From Virgisporangium ochraceum (lineage in GTDB: Bacteria > Actinomycetota > Actinomycetes > Mycobacteriales > Micromonosporaceae), in contig NZ_BOPH01000130.1 of the NCBI RefSeq assembly GCF_016863655.1, forward strand, positions 1 to 43,783: 43,783 nucleotides of DNA, read 5' to 3'. The position numbers and the translations under genes were made by a program. How positions within the stretch are numbered: the stretch's first letter is position 1; each line of letters opens with the position of its first letter. Below are positions 1 to 7,481 of the stretch, one piece after another. The notes under the pieces were generated by a model that was not told the origin of the DNA, did no database searches, and worked only from the letters and a program-made list of their open reading frames with translations.

Positions 1-1
1 C

Positions 2-133
2 AGCAAGGAGTCGATCCGCGACATCGCTGCAGGGTTGGGCCGCAGCTACGGCTTCGTCCACACACTTCTCGGCGAGGCCGGCGTGCCGATGCGTTCACGC
101 GGCGGCAAACGACGACAGCGTCGAAGTCCCTGA
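2..133 (+). CDS. C-terminal end of a helix-turn-helix protein (partial)
   Basis: The reading frame is open from base 2 to the TGA at 131-133 and gives 43 residues, so the start lies outside the window. It contains SIRDIAAGLGRSYGFVH followed by a basic, Gly-rich tail (RSRGGKRRQRR). This is the pattern of the short actinobacterial HTH proteins in which a homeodomain-like helix-turn-helix sits just before a GRGG-type C-terminus. It probably binds DNA; target and regulon are unknown. The next gene starts 141 bases later on the same strand. Confidence 0.7.
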   Translation, partial: SKESIRDIAAGLGRSYGFVHTLLGEAGVPMRSRGGKRRQRRSP

Positions 134-274
134 ACCGGTGCCGGGTCCCACCCGGCGACCGACACCCCTGGCAACCCTGAAGGCACGCCCACCCATCCCG
201 GCTCCCATGTATCGAATCCGAAAGAGCCGTCAAAGGAAGCATCGAAGGAATGTGGTCGAAGTGGTGAACACACC

Positions 275-1243
275 ATGAGTAGCGAGTCGGAGCCGGTGCC
301 GCCGGGTAAGGAATGGGCTGCGGCGCAGCGGCGCCAGAACCGGGGTGGACGCGACGGGGAGCCCTCGGGTCGAGGGCTGTCGGGAGCCGTCGGCGGTACC
401 TCGGAAGAGCGTGTCGGCGTGATGCAGGTTGACCCGAGTTCGGGGCTGGACACGTCGGTGGTGCATCCGGCTCGACGGTACAACTACTGGCTGGATGGCA
501 AGGACAACTTCGCTGTCGACCGGGATTCCGGGGACGAGATCGCGAAGATCTACCCGTCGGTGCGCACGGCAGCCCTCCATAACCGGGCGTTTCTGCGACG
601 GGCGGTCACCTACCTGGCCGGACAGCGGGGTGTGCGCCAGTTCCTCGACATCGGCACCGGTCTGCCCACGGCCGACAACACTCACGAGGTGGCCCAGCAG
701 ATCGCGCCGGAGTGCAGGGTGGTGTATGTCGACAACGACCCGATGGTGATGACCCACGCCCGTGCCCTGCTCACCTCCACGCCGCAGGGGCAGACCGCCT
801 ACATCGAGCAGGATCTGCGTGACCCGGACGGGATCGTCGGTGATGCGGCCATGTCGGTGCTGGACTTCGACGAGCCGGTCGCGTTGATGCTGGTCGCCGT
901 CGCGCACTTCGTCCTCGACGACGAGGTCCTGGCCTGGGCGGTCGCCGCGCTGCGTGATGCGATGCCGGTCGGGAGCTACCTGGTACTCAGCCACGCCACC
1001 GCTGACCCGGTCGACCCGGTTGTCCGTGCCGCCTGGGACCAGGCCGTGGCTAGCGGCCGGCACGGCGACTTCAAGTACCGCAGCAAGGAGCAGATCCTGC
1101 CGCTGCTAGGTGACTGGCGGCCCGTCCCGCCGGGCCTGGTCCCGGTCGCCGACTGGCGTCGCCCCGCCGTCGACCCGGTGCCGTTCACCGACGCCGCAGC
1201 CTACGGCGCCGTGGCCGTCAAACCCCGCCCCCGCGCACGGTAG
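275..1243 (+). CDS. SAM-dependent methyltransferase, DUF574 / Methyltransf_19 family
   Basis: The 322-residue protein carries the family hallmark HPARRYNYWLDGKDN near residues 64-78 and a Rossmann motif I (FLDIGTGLPTADNTHEVAQ) near residues 127-145, followed by VVYVDNDP, the acidic end of strand 2 that binds the SAM ribose. Proteins of this family are very common in actinomycetes; the methyl acceptor is generally not known. The first 49 residues are low-complexity and polar, so the in-frame ATG at 422 is an alternative start; neither start has a strong ribosome-binding site. A paralogous domain lies at 5127-6371. The family call is secure, the substrate is not. Confidence 0.9.
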   Translation: MSSESEPVPPGKEWAAAQRRQNRGGRDGEPSGRGLSGAVGGTSEERVGVMQVDPSSGLDTSVVHPARRYNYWLDGKDNFAVDRDSGDEIAKIYPSVRTAALHNRAFLRRAVTYLAGQRGVRQFLDIGTGLPTADNTHEVAQQIAPECRVVYVDNDPMVMTHARALLTSTPQGQTAYIEQDLRDPDGIVGDAAMSVLDFDEPVALMLVAVAHFVLDDEVLAWAVAALRDAMPVGSYLVLSHATADPVDPVVRAAWDQAVASGRHGDFKYRSKEQILPLLGDWRPVPPGLVPVADWRRPAVDPVPFTDAAAYGAVAVKPRPRAR

Positions 1244-1427
1244 CGGACTGAAAGGCACGGCCGCCTCTGTTGCCGGCCGCCCTGCTACCGGCCGCCTGTT
1301 CCGGAGCGTGTGCCTCTTGGCGGCTGCCGTGTCGTGGCCGCTCTGCTGGCTGCGTCATTGCCGGCCATTCCCGATTGCCTCAGGGCTGGCCGGTGTTCCC
1401 AACCCCTCTTGTAGAGATGGAGTAGCG

Positions 1428-2258
1428 ATGACGACCGCCCCTGGTCGGTATGCCCTGGACAACGCCCACGAGGGTGCACCGGGTATGCACGAGTGCCTGT
1501 CCGGTGTGCTGGACACCAACACGACCGACCTCCTCGTGAAGTACCTGTCCATCGCAGACGGCGCCCTGCGGCACGACACACGCACCCTGCTGCTCGGCGC
1601 GGGCAACGGCAGCATGGCGCTGAAGGTCGCCGACGAGATCAGTTACGGCGCGATCGTGGTCCTGGACCTGGACACCAGCCGGATCCGGCCTGAGGTGCGC
1701 GATCATCACCAGGTCGAGGTGATCACCTGCGACCTGCTCGCCGAACCACTGCCGCCGGGTCCGTGGGATCTGGTCCACGCCCGGCTGCTGTTTGCCCACC
1801 TGCCCAACCGCGACAAGCTCCTGTTGGACGTGGTCGACACGTTGGCACCCGGCGGCACCCTCATGATCGAGGACTGGGGGGTGGCCGGCCCGGGACTGGT
1901 CCTGGATGCGCCGAGCCCGCGTACTAAACGTCTGTTCCAGCGGTATCAGCAGGCGCTGATCGCGGTGTTCGCCGACGCCGGTAACGATCCGCGCTGGGCG
2001 ACCCGCACCCACGCCGCAATGAGAGATGCCGGCCTGGTCGATGTCGAGACTCATACCCGCGCCCGGTCCTGGACCGGTGGCAGCCCCGGCTGCCAGCTGC
2101 CCATCGCCGTGTCCACCGAGTTGGAAGACCGGCTCGTCACCCACGGGCTTACCCGCAGCGATCTCGACGAGCTACGCCACGACCTGACCGACCCCCGTGT
2201 CGTGCTCACCGGCAACCTGACCTGGTCCACCATCGGCCGCACACCACTGGAGGACTGA
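1428..2258 (+). CDS. Class I SAM-dependent methyltransferase
   Basis: A 276-residue protein. ATG 1428 is preferred over the upstream extension because GGAG lies 7 bases before it and the protein-like sequence begins there (MTTAPGRYALDN). LLLGAGNGSMALKVAD resembles motif I, VVLDLD the acidic end of strand 2, and WDLVHARLLFAHLPNRDKLLLDV with LAPGGTLMIEDWG the later strands of a class I methyltransferase fold like those of antibiotic and small-molecule methyltransferases. It follows the DUF574 gene after 184 bases and is 4 bases upstream of the substrate-binding protein, whose ribosome-binding site lies in its 3' end, so the two are probably co-translated. The acceptor is unknown. Confidence 0.8.
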   Translation: MTTAPGRYALDNAHEGAPGMHECLSGVLDTNTTDLLVKYLSIADGALRHDTRTLLLGAGNGSMALKVADEISYGAIVVLDLDTSRIRPEVRDHHQVEVITCDLLAEPLPPGPWDLVHARLLFAHLPNRDKLLLDVVDTLAPGGTLMIEDWGVAGPGLVLDAPSPRTKRLFQRYQQALIAVFADAGNDPRWATRTHAAMRDAGLVDVETHTRARSWTGGSPGCQLPIAVSTELEDRLVTHGLTRSDLDELRHDLTDPRVVLTGNLTWSTIGRTPLED

Positions 2259-2262
2259 ACAG

Positions 2263-3288
2263 ATGCTGTCTGCGGACAAGGTGGCCGCACTCGGCCGCCG
2301 CTCACTGCTCACCGCCGGCAGCGGCGTCGTGGCCGCGTCGCTCGTCGGCTGTGGTAGTGACAAGCCGAAGAACTCCAGCGCACAGACCGACGAGGTCACC
2401 TTCGTCACCGGGTTCAACATCACCGGCCAGGACGCGTTCGTCTATGCCGCGATCGAGAACGGCTACTACCGGGAGGTCGGTCTTAGCGTCAAGGTGCAGC
2501 CAGGCAGGGGCACCCGAGAGAACCTGCTTGCGCTGAAGGCGGGCAACGCCCAGTTCGCGGTCATCGACATCACCGGTGGACTGCTGGAGATCGATCGCGG
2601 CACGCCGGCCGACTTTCGGGTCTTCGCGGCGATCTACCAGCAGACGGTGTCGTGCATCGTCTCGCTTTCGAAGGCGGGGATCAACTCGCCCAAAGACCTC
2701 GCCGGCAAGCGGATCGCCTACTTCGAAGGCGGCGTGAACAAGACCGTCTTCCCGGCGTACGCGCACCTGGCCGGCATCGACGAGGCGACGATCAAGTGGC
2801 AGCCGGTTCAGCCGCAGGCGATCCGGCAGGTCGTCGTCGCCGGCCAGGTCGACGCAGGCGTGGAGATCGTCGTCGGCCGCCCGGCCCTGGAGGCGCTCGC
2901 CAAGCAGCGGATCTCCATGCTGCCGTACTCCGACGTCGTGCGGGACCTCTACGGCAACGGGCTGGGCGCCTCGGCCGATCTCATCAGGAGCAACCCCGAC
3001 CTGGTACGCCGCTTCCGCGACGCCACCCTACGAGGGGTCGCCTGGGCCATCGAGAACCCCGATCAAGCCGGCGCCATGGTGCACAAGCACGTGCCCGAAT
3101 ACAAGGCCGAGGTCGCAGCCGGTGAGATCCGAGAGTCCGTGAACTACATACGCGGCAGCGCCCGCGTCATCGGCCAGATCGACAGGCCTCGGGTCGCCCG
3201 GAACATCGCGATCCTGCAAGCGGTTGGCACGATCAAGCCGGACCTGAACCCGGATCGTGTCGTGGCGTTCGACCTCGTTCCGCAGTAG
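2263..3288 (+). CDS. NMT1/THI5-like ABC transporter substrate-binding lipoprotein
   Basis: A 341-residue protein. RRSLLTAGSG near the N-terminus is a Tat-like twin-arginine stretch and LVGC is a lipobox, so it is probably exported folded and anchored to the outer face of the membrane by a diacylglyceryl cysteine. The mature part fits the SsuA/THI5 periplasmic-binding fold, including VTFVTGFNITGQDAFVYAAIENGYYREVGL at the start of lobe 1 and LAGKRIAYFEGG near the hinge. Members bind sulfonates, nitrate, pyrimidine precursors and similar small molecules. GGAGG lies 9 bases before the ATG, inside the end of the methyltransferase gene. No ABC permease or ATPase gene follows, which is unusual. Confidence 0.85.
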   Translation: MLSADKVAALGRRSLLTAGSGVVAASLVGCGSDKPKNSSAQTDEVTFVTGFNITGQDAFVYAAIENGYYREVGLSVKVQPGRGTRENLLALKAGNAQFAVIDITGGLLEIDRGTPADFRVFAAIYQQTVSCIVSLSKAGINSPKDLAGKRIAYFEGGVNKTVFPAYAHLAGIDEATIKWQPVQPQAIRQVVVAGQVDAGVEIVVGRPALEALAKQRISMLPYSDVVRDLYGNGLGASADLIRSNPDLVRRFRDATLRGVAWAIENPDQAGAMVHKHVPEYKAEVAAGEIRESVNYIRGSARVIGQIDRPRVARNIAILQAVGTIKPDLNPDRVVAFDLVPQ

Positions 3289-3419
3289 TGGCGGGAATCG
3301 GGCCAGCCCTGATCGCGCTCATGGTTGCGCTGGCGCCCTATCTCGGCCACGTGCTTGCCCACCTTGCGCGACTGGCGTGGTGGGTCGTGAACCTCCCCGT
3401 GTCGGCCCTGGCTGGCTAG
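3288..3419 (+). CDS. Possible 43-residue membrane peptide coupled to the binding protein
   Basis: A GTG at 3288 overlaps the TAG stop of the substrate-binding gene (TAGTG) and opens a 43-codon frame. The product is almost entirely hydrophobic (ALIALMVALAPYLGHVLAHL, then LAWWVVNLPVSALAG), enough for one or two membrane segments. The stop-start overlap suggests translational reinitiation. It might be a short partner of the lipoprotein or the relic of a permease; no family is recognised, and a chance frame is possible. Confidence 0.35.
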   Translation: MAGIGPALIALMVALAPYLGHVLAHLARLAWWVVNLPVSALAG

Positions 3420-3448
3420 ACCAGCCATCGCGTAAGCGCACCGTTGCT

Positions 3449-3481
3449 CCAGCCCGTCCTCGTCCGCCGAGGGCGGGCTGG
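3449..3481 (+). terminator. Hairpin terminator after the binding-protein operon
   Basis: The arms 3449-3462 and 3468-3481 are complementary over 14 positions with one G-U pair, around a 5-base loop. There is no T-run, which is common for GC-rich actinobacterial terminators. It lies between the binding-protein unit and the IclR-type gene on the same strand. Confidence 0.6.
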
Positions 3482-3501
3482 CCCACGCCAAGGAAGGCGC
3501 C

Positions 3502-3888
3502 ATGCTCAGATCACCAACCGACCCGCCGTCCGACATGATCCTGTCGGTAGGTCGGGCGGCAAGCATCCTCGACCTCCTCGCCGACGCACGTCCGCCAGGC
3601 ATGTCAATGCGCGGCATCACCACGCGCCTCGACCTCAGCTTCGGCACCACCACTCACTACATCCGCACATTGCAGTACCTCGACCTGGTACAGCGTTGGG
3701 ACCCAGGCACCTACACCCTTGGGCTCGGCGTCTTCGACCTCGCTCGCGCTCTCTCCAGGCAACTGACAGTGGCCGGCGAGAACATGCCGGTGGACCTGAT
3801 CGCGAGAGCCACGGACAGGGACCCCGGCGAGATCAAGGAAGCTCTTGACCTCGCGACAATGATCGTCCGGTCGAGCGACCCGGGGTAG
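3502..3888 (+). CDS. Short IclR-type winged-helix regulator (DNA-binding domain only)
   Basis: A 128-residue protein. ILSVGRAASILDLLADARPP, then GITTRLDLSFGTTTHYIRTLQYLDLVQRWDPGTYTLGLGVFDLARAL, is a typical IclR N-terminal HTH with its wing. IclR proteins are usually about 250 residues long with a ligand-binding second domain; here the frame continues into an unrelated helical tail (DRDPGEIKEALDLATM) and stops. GGAAGG precedes the ATG by 5 bases. The truncation lies next to the istA remnant and may have been caused by that insertion. It could still bind DNA, probably as a dimer, without effector sensing. Confidence 0.7.
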   Translation: MLRSPTDPPSDMILSVGRAASILDLLADARPPGMSMRGITTRLDLSFGTTTHYIRTLQYLDLVQRWDPGTYTLGLGVFDLARALSRQLTVAGENMPVDLIARATDRDPGEIKEALDLATMIVRSSDPG

Positions 3889-3949
3889 TTCGGACAGGTG
3901 GATGACCTCGAAGCCTTCGTCGCTGGCCGGGTGGGCTGGACGTTCGAGG

Positions 3950-4225
3950 ACGGGGTGGCGTCCTACGGCCGATGCCCCGCGGCCGTCGAACCTGGACCCG
4001 TTCAAGCCCTCATCGACGCAATCCTCCGCGTGGACCTGGACGCACCCGCAACAGCGGCACACCGTCAAGCGGATCCACGACCGGCTAATCGCCGAGCACG
4101 ACATGCACGACTTCGTCCTACGCGGGGGTCCGCGCTACGTCGCCGACCGCGAGCCGACGATCCGCGTCGAGGCCGGCCCACGGTCAACGTGTTCTTCCCA
4201 CAGATCCACCGGTTCAGACGAAGGA
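3950..4225 (+). pseudogene. istA: Decayed IS21-family transposase (istA) remnant
   Basis: Pieces typical of IstA appear in the correct order but in alternating frames. RPSNLDPFKP is in frame 2 near 3977-4008, LIDAILRVDLDAP in frame 1 near 4009-4047, QQRHTVKRIHDRLIAEHD in frame 2 near 4049-4105, YVADREPTIRVEAG in frame 2 near 4136-4177, and RPTVNVFFPQIHRF in frame 1 near 4175-4217. In intact IstA these lie between the N-terminal HTH and the catalytic DDE core. At least three frameshifts separate them, and neither the DDE core nor istB is seen. It is a non-functional relic. The rest of 3889-4405 holds no convincing gene. Confidence 0.6.
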
Positions 4226-4348
4226 AGTCAACGACGCGACTACGACGATCAGCTGCAGTGAACGACCGGTCTGCACTCGGACGCGATTCGTGAGCAGCCG
4301 CTCTACCCCGCGTTCCTGCGGTAGACGGCGCCACGAGAGGTGGTCTGC

Positions 4349-4367
4349 CGACTCGTTTGACGAGTCG
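4349..4367 (-). terminator. Hairpin downstream of the prepilin peptidase gene
   Basis: Perfect 8-base arms (CGACTCGT and ACGAGTCG) flank a 3-base loop, 39 bases beyond the stop of the minus-strand prepilin peptidase. There is no T-run. A simple terminator is the likeliest role. Confidence 0.4.
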
Positions 4368-4405
4368 AAGGACGACTTCGTGGCCGGCGTCTCCCTGCTC
4401 CCTGA

Positions 4406-5164
4406 TCACAGGGCGACCACCACCGCCGTGATCAGCCATCCTGCGACCAAAGACGGGCCGCATGGCAACCGTATGTTGCTCTCGGCGCTAGCAACGACTG
4501 CAACAGCTGCGACTACCGCTTGAAGAACCAGTCCAACGAGAACGGCAATCAGGCCGGTGGTCCAGCCGGACCACGCCAGCGACAGCACGACTGTGCCCGC
4601 GAGGTTCACGTCGCCGAGGCCGAGCTGCCCCGGTAGCGCGAAGGCGATGCCAAGGAGCAGCACAACGACACCGATTGTTGTCGTAAAGGCTTCGGCCGCC
4701 GGCGCGAGCTCGCCCCGAGCGGTGGCCTCTGTCAATGTCGCGAGCACCGCGGTCATCCAGGCCGCAGCGGTAAGCCGATGCGGAAGTCGGCGTACGCGTA
4801 AGTCGGAGACCGCAAGGACGGCGTATACAGTCGCCGTCGCGATGAGTGCAGCGCCCATCGCCACGCGATCCGTCGCGGCTGCAAGAAGACCTGCCGAAGC
4901 GGCGGTTGTTGCCACGATCGCGGCCCGCGCCGGAAGAGGCGCGGGCGCGCCGGACCACCAGCGGGATGGGACAGCGACAGGGCCGCGTGGCGGTACCGCA
5001 TACGCGATCGCAGCGCCGGGCACGCTTGTAAGAGCCGCTGCAATAACGAGCGTACCTGCGGTCGCCACCGCGGTCACGGGTGTGCCCGCCACGGATTCGC
5101 TGGTACCAGCAGCGTCGACACGATCGCTACGGGACTCGCGCCACTCCGCCAAGGCAAGAAACAT
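4406..5164 (-). CDS. A24-type prepilin peptidase (TadV/CpaA-like)
   Basis: About 252 residues, mostly hydrophobic with six or more membrane segments. Both catalytic aspartate motifs of type IV prepilin peptidases are visible: AVSDLRVRRLP (first Asp followed by the basic loop) and GLGDVNLAG (the GxGD motif). This family removes the leader of Flp-type prepilins at the cytoplasmic face of the membrane, so it is probably the processing enzyme for the pilus genes at 7-15 kb, although it is separated from them and on the opposite strand. The chosen ATG (5164) overlaps the preceding gene by 38 bases; a GTG further down (near 5090) is an alternative start. The open frame extends upstream to 5293, but that part looks non-coding. 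Confidence 0.8.
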   Translation of the reverse strand: MFLALAEWRESRSDRVDAAGTSESVAGTPVTAVATAGTLVIAAALTSVPGAAIAYAVPPRGPVAVPSRWWSGAPAPLPARAAIVATTAASAGLLAAATDRVAMGAALIATATVYAVLAVSDLRVRRLPHRLTAAAWMTAVLATLTEATARGELAPAAEAFTTTIGVVVLLLGIAFALPGQLGLGDVNLAGTVVLSLAWSGWTTGLIAVLVGLVLQAVVAAVAVVASAESNIRLPCGPSLVAGWLITAVVVAL

Positions 5165-6371
5165 CCGCCGCCGGCGGCGGAGGCGACTCGTCGCGTTGCC
5201 AATCGGCAACTGAACAGATGCCCGGCGGAACCAAGTCGGTGCCCTCGAAGAACTGGCCGAGTTCGGCGGCGGATCGAAACCGCACCTGACCATGCCTGCC
5301 GGTGGAGGCGGCCGCGTTGACCACCTCGACCTGCTCCGCCGGCATAAAGTCCTGGGTGACGTTTGTGATTGCTACATAGCTGCCTGGCGCTAGCTTTCCC
5401 AGGAGGCGCGCAACCAGGCCGTACGGATCCTCGTCATCCACGATGAAGTGCAGGACGGCGATCAGCAGCAGCGCGACCGGCTGATCGAGATCCAGCGTTC
5501 CCCGGAGATCAGGATGACCCAGGATCTTCTCCGGCTCTCGCAGGTCAGCATCGATGTAGGCGGTCCGGCCCTCGGAGGTGCCGGTCAGCAGCGCACGGGC
5601 ATTGGCGAGCACCAGCGGGTCGTTGTCGACATAGACGATGCGCGACGTCGGGTCGATCGCCTGGGCAACCTCATGGGTGTTGTCTGGGGCGGGCAGTCCG
5701 GTGCCGATGTCGAGGAACTGGCGAATGCCCGCTTCGGCAGCCAGGAACCGAACAACTCGGCGCTGGAACTTCCGGTTCTCTCGCGCACCCATCACCACCG
5801 ACGGCATGACCTTCTCGATCTCGGCAGCCGACTGCCGATCCGCGGGATAGTGATCCTTTCCACCCAGCCAGTAGTTGTAGCGTCGAGCGGGGTGCGGCTT
5901 GAAGATGTCGAAGCGATTGGCGCTGCCATCGACCGGCTCCTGCGCCCCACCGGGATCGCGGTCGTCCCAGGCCATCGTCGAATCATCGGCCGAGGTGGAC
6001 TGTCTTGCAATACCGTGCGTTGCACCATCCCGAGTGGCATGGGGCGGACGGGCCTCGGTCCGAGCCGCCGCGCCGGCCGATTGCAGGACACGAAGCTTCG
6101 CCAAGCGTGCGCGGCCTGCGTCAGTCAACGCATAGCGGGACACGGTGCGAGCCCCATCGTTGTCCTTGATCGTCTCGACCATTCCAGCACGGAACAGCCG
6201 CTTGACCGTCTGGGTCACCGTGCTGTCACTGAGGCGCTGGCCGCTCCACTCGCTCATCTGGGAACCGAGGTCCGTGTAGCGCAATGCATGATCTTCCAGG
6301 CAGAACAGTGCGGTGGCGTCCCAGACGTTGTGGACCAGGCTGTCGATGTGCTGAAGATCAGCAAACCTCAT
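5127..6371 (-). CDS. Winged-helix / DUF574 SAM-methyltransferase fusion
   Basis: A 414-residue protein in two parts. Residues 1-105 look like an HxlR/MarR-type winged helix: a helical start, then LSDSTVTQTVKRLFRAGMV as recognition helix region and SRYALTDAGRARLAKL as wing and end. After a polar linker, residues from about 155 on form a DUF574 methyltransferase with HPARRYNYWLGGKDH, FLDIGTGLPAPDNTHEVAQ (motif I) and IVYVDNDPLVL. The second part is clearly paralogous to the gene at 275. GGAG lies 5 bases before the ATG. The fusion suggests a DNA-binding protein whose activity is tied to SAM or to a methylated ligand; this is inference. It overlaps the prepilin peptidase gene downstream. Confidence 0.85.
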   Translation of the reverse strand: MRFADLQHIDSLVHNVWDATALFCLEDHALRYTDLGSQMSEWSGQRLSDSTVTQTVKRLFRAGMVETIKDNDGARTVSRYALTDAGRARLAKLRVLQSAGAAARTEARPPHATRDGATHGIARQSTSADDSTMAWDDRDPGGAQEPVDGSANRFDIFKPHPARRYNYWLGGKDHYPADRQSAAEIEKVMPSVVMGARENRKFQRRVVRFLAAEAGIRQFLDIGTGLPAPDNTHEVAQAIDPTSRIVYVDNDPLVLANARALLTGTSEGRTAYIDADLREPEKILGHPDLRGTLDLDQPVALLLIAVLHFIVDDEDPYGLVARLLGKLAPGSYVAITNVTQDFMPAEQVEVVNAAASTGRHGQVRFRSAAELGQFFEGTDLVPPGICSVADWQRDESPPPPAADVSCLGGVARVP

Positions 6372-6935
6372 TCAATCTCCCCGTCAGGCTCCACGCCGGA
6401 CGTTGGTCATACGACCCGGCGCACTCCGCATATCGACGCTGACGAGTGTAGCTGCGTATTCAAGCCGTTTCAGCGAGTAGTAAGCCGAGGTGGACGGCGG
6501 CGTCGGGGTCGATGACTGCAGATGCACGTGCATGTTGACGGGACCACTCGGCGGACGACGCGAGCCGAGATCGCAGTCGGTAGCCAACTGACACGAGCGG
6601 AAGTTGAGCAGTCAGATTCAGGTTGCGGACACGGTCCCCAGCGACCAGGGATCATCTCGACAGTCGCCTTCTCGGCCAGCCCGCGATCGCTGCGAAAGGC
6701 CGCGCGCGATCACGGTCAGCTACGACAGGCTTGAACGTTTGCGTTGAACGTGACGCCCGAACGAAATAGGTCAGCGTAGCGATGGAGTGACATATTGCGA
6801 TATGACATGTAGCGAGAACGTGACCTTCGCGATGATTGTGGATCTTCATCAGCGGTCGTGGTGAGGATTTGGTATGCGGTCCGGTCAAGGCTCGTAACGT
6901 CTGTGCGCAAGGAGCCGAGTGGGATAGGAAGCCGG
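6372..6935. promoter_or_regulatory. Divergent intergenic region upstream of the pilus operon
   Basis: No convincing gene is seen in these 564 bases between the minus-strand fusion gene and the first pilus-operon gene, so both promoters should lie here. Two operator-like elements stand out. TTGAACGT is repeated directly at 6731-6738 and 6744-6751 (13-base period), and an interrupted palindrome CATAT-TGCG-ATATG lies at 6791-6804 inside an AT-rich patch. I could not assign -10/-35 boxes with confidence. Confidence 0.45.
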
Positions 6936-7481
6936 ATGAAGATTCCGACGCGGGTGTTCGCCAGCATCCTCGTGGTCGTGGCTGTCGTTGGTGGCTGCTC
7001 GAAGGACGATGACCCAGACGTCGAGCAACCGCCGTCGCCGACTGGGGCGCCGGCGAGTTCTGCGGATGCGCGAGGCGCGGCGGAGCGGGACGCTGTCGCG
7101 GCGTACCGGGGCATGTGGGACGCCTTCGTAGCGGCAGGCAAGACAGCTGACCCGGACGCTGCCGCCCTTCGTACATACGCGTCGGACGACGCGCTTAAGT
7201 TGATCGTCACTGCGCTGCTGCAACATCGGCAGAACCAGCAGGTGATCCTCGGCGAGCTCGTCATCGATCCGAAGCCAACCGAGGTACGTCCGGCTGACGC
7301 ACCAACTGAGGTCATGATCCTCGACTGCGTCAACGACGAGGACTGGCTCGTTTACAAGGCATCTGGTGGTCTTGCTGACGATGAGCCTGGCGGCAAGCAC
7401 CAGACGACAGCCGTAGTGACGCGCTCAGGCGGGGCGTGGAAGGTGAAGTCCTTCGAGCTGGGGCGGTCCGGGACATGCTGA
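6936..7481 (+). CDS. Lipoprotein at the head of the pilus operon
   Basis: A 181-residue protein. ATG 6936 has GGAAG 5 bases upstream and begins a lipoprotein signal (MKIPTRVFASILVVVAVVGGC); the longer upstream frame lacks such a start. After the lipobox Cys comes an acidic, Pro-rich spacer, then a compact domain (AVAAYRGMWDAFVAAG, later CVNDEDWLVYKASGG, ending in WKVKSFELGRSGTC). The layout resembles small actinobacterial lipoproteins with an NTF2/SnoaL-like fold, but the family is uncertain. Its end overlaps the next start by 7 bases, so it is translated with the pilus genes and may be an accessory surface component. Confidence 0.7.
   Translation: MKIPTRVFASILVVVAVVGGCSKDDDPDVEQPPSPTGAPASSADARGAAERDAVAAYRGMWDAFVAAGKTADPDAAALRTYASDDALKLIVTALLQHRQNQQVILGELVIDPKPTEVRPADAPTEVMILDCVNDEDWLVYKASGGLADDEPGGKHQTTAVVTRSGGAWKVKSFELGRSGTC

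Noticed and set aside
46..1063. Long open frames on the minus strand opposite the first methyltransferase gene
   Set aside because: They are shadows of a GC-rich coding frame: Arg/Pro/His-rich, no ribosome-binding site, no family likeness.
1380..2144. A 254-codon minus-strand frame opposite the second methyltransferase
   Set aside because: It mirrors the real gene codon by codon; the plus strand has a good ribosome-binding site and family motifs.
5448..6515. A 355-codon plus-strand frame opposite the winged-helix/methyltransferase fusion
   Set aside because: The minus-strand protein has clear motifs (HPARRYNYWL, DIGTGLP); the plus frame is compositional shadow.
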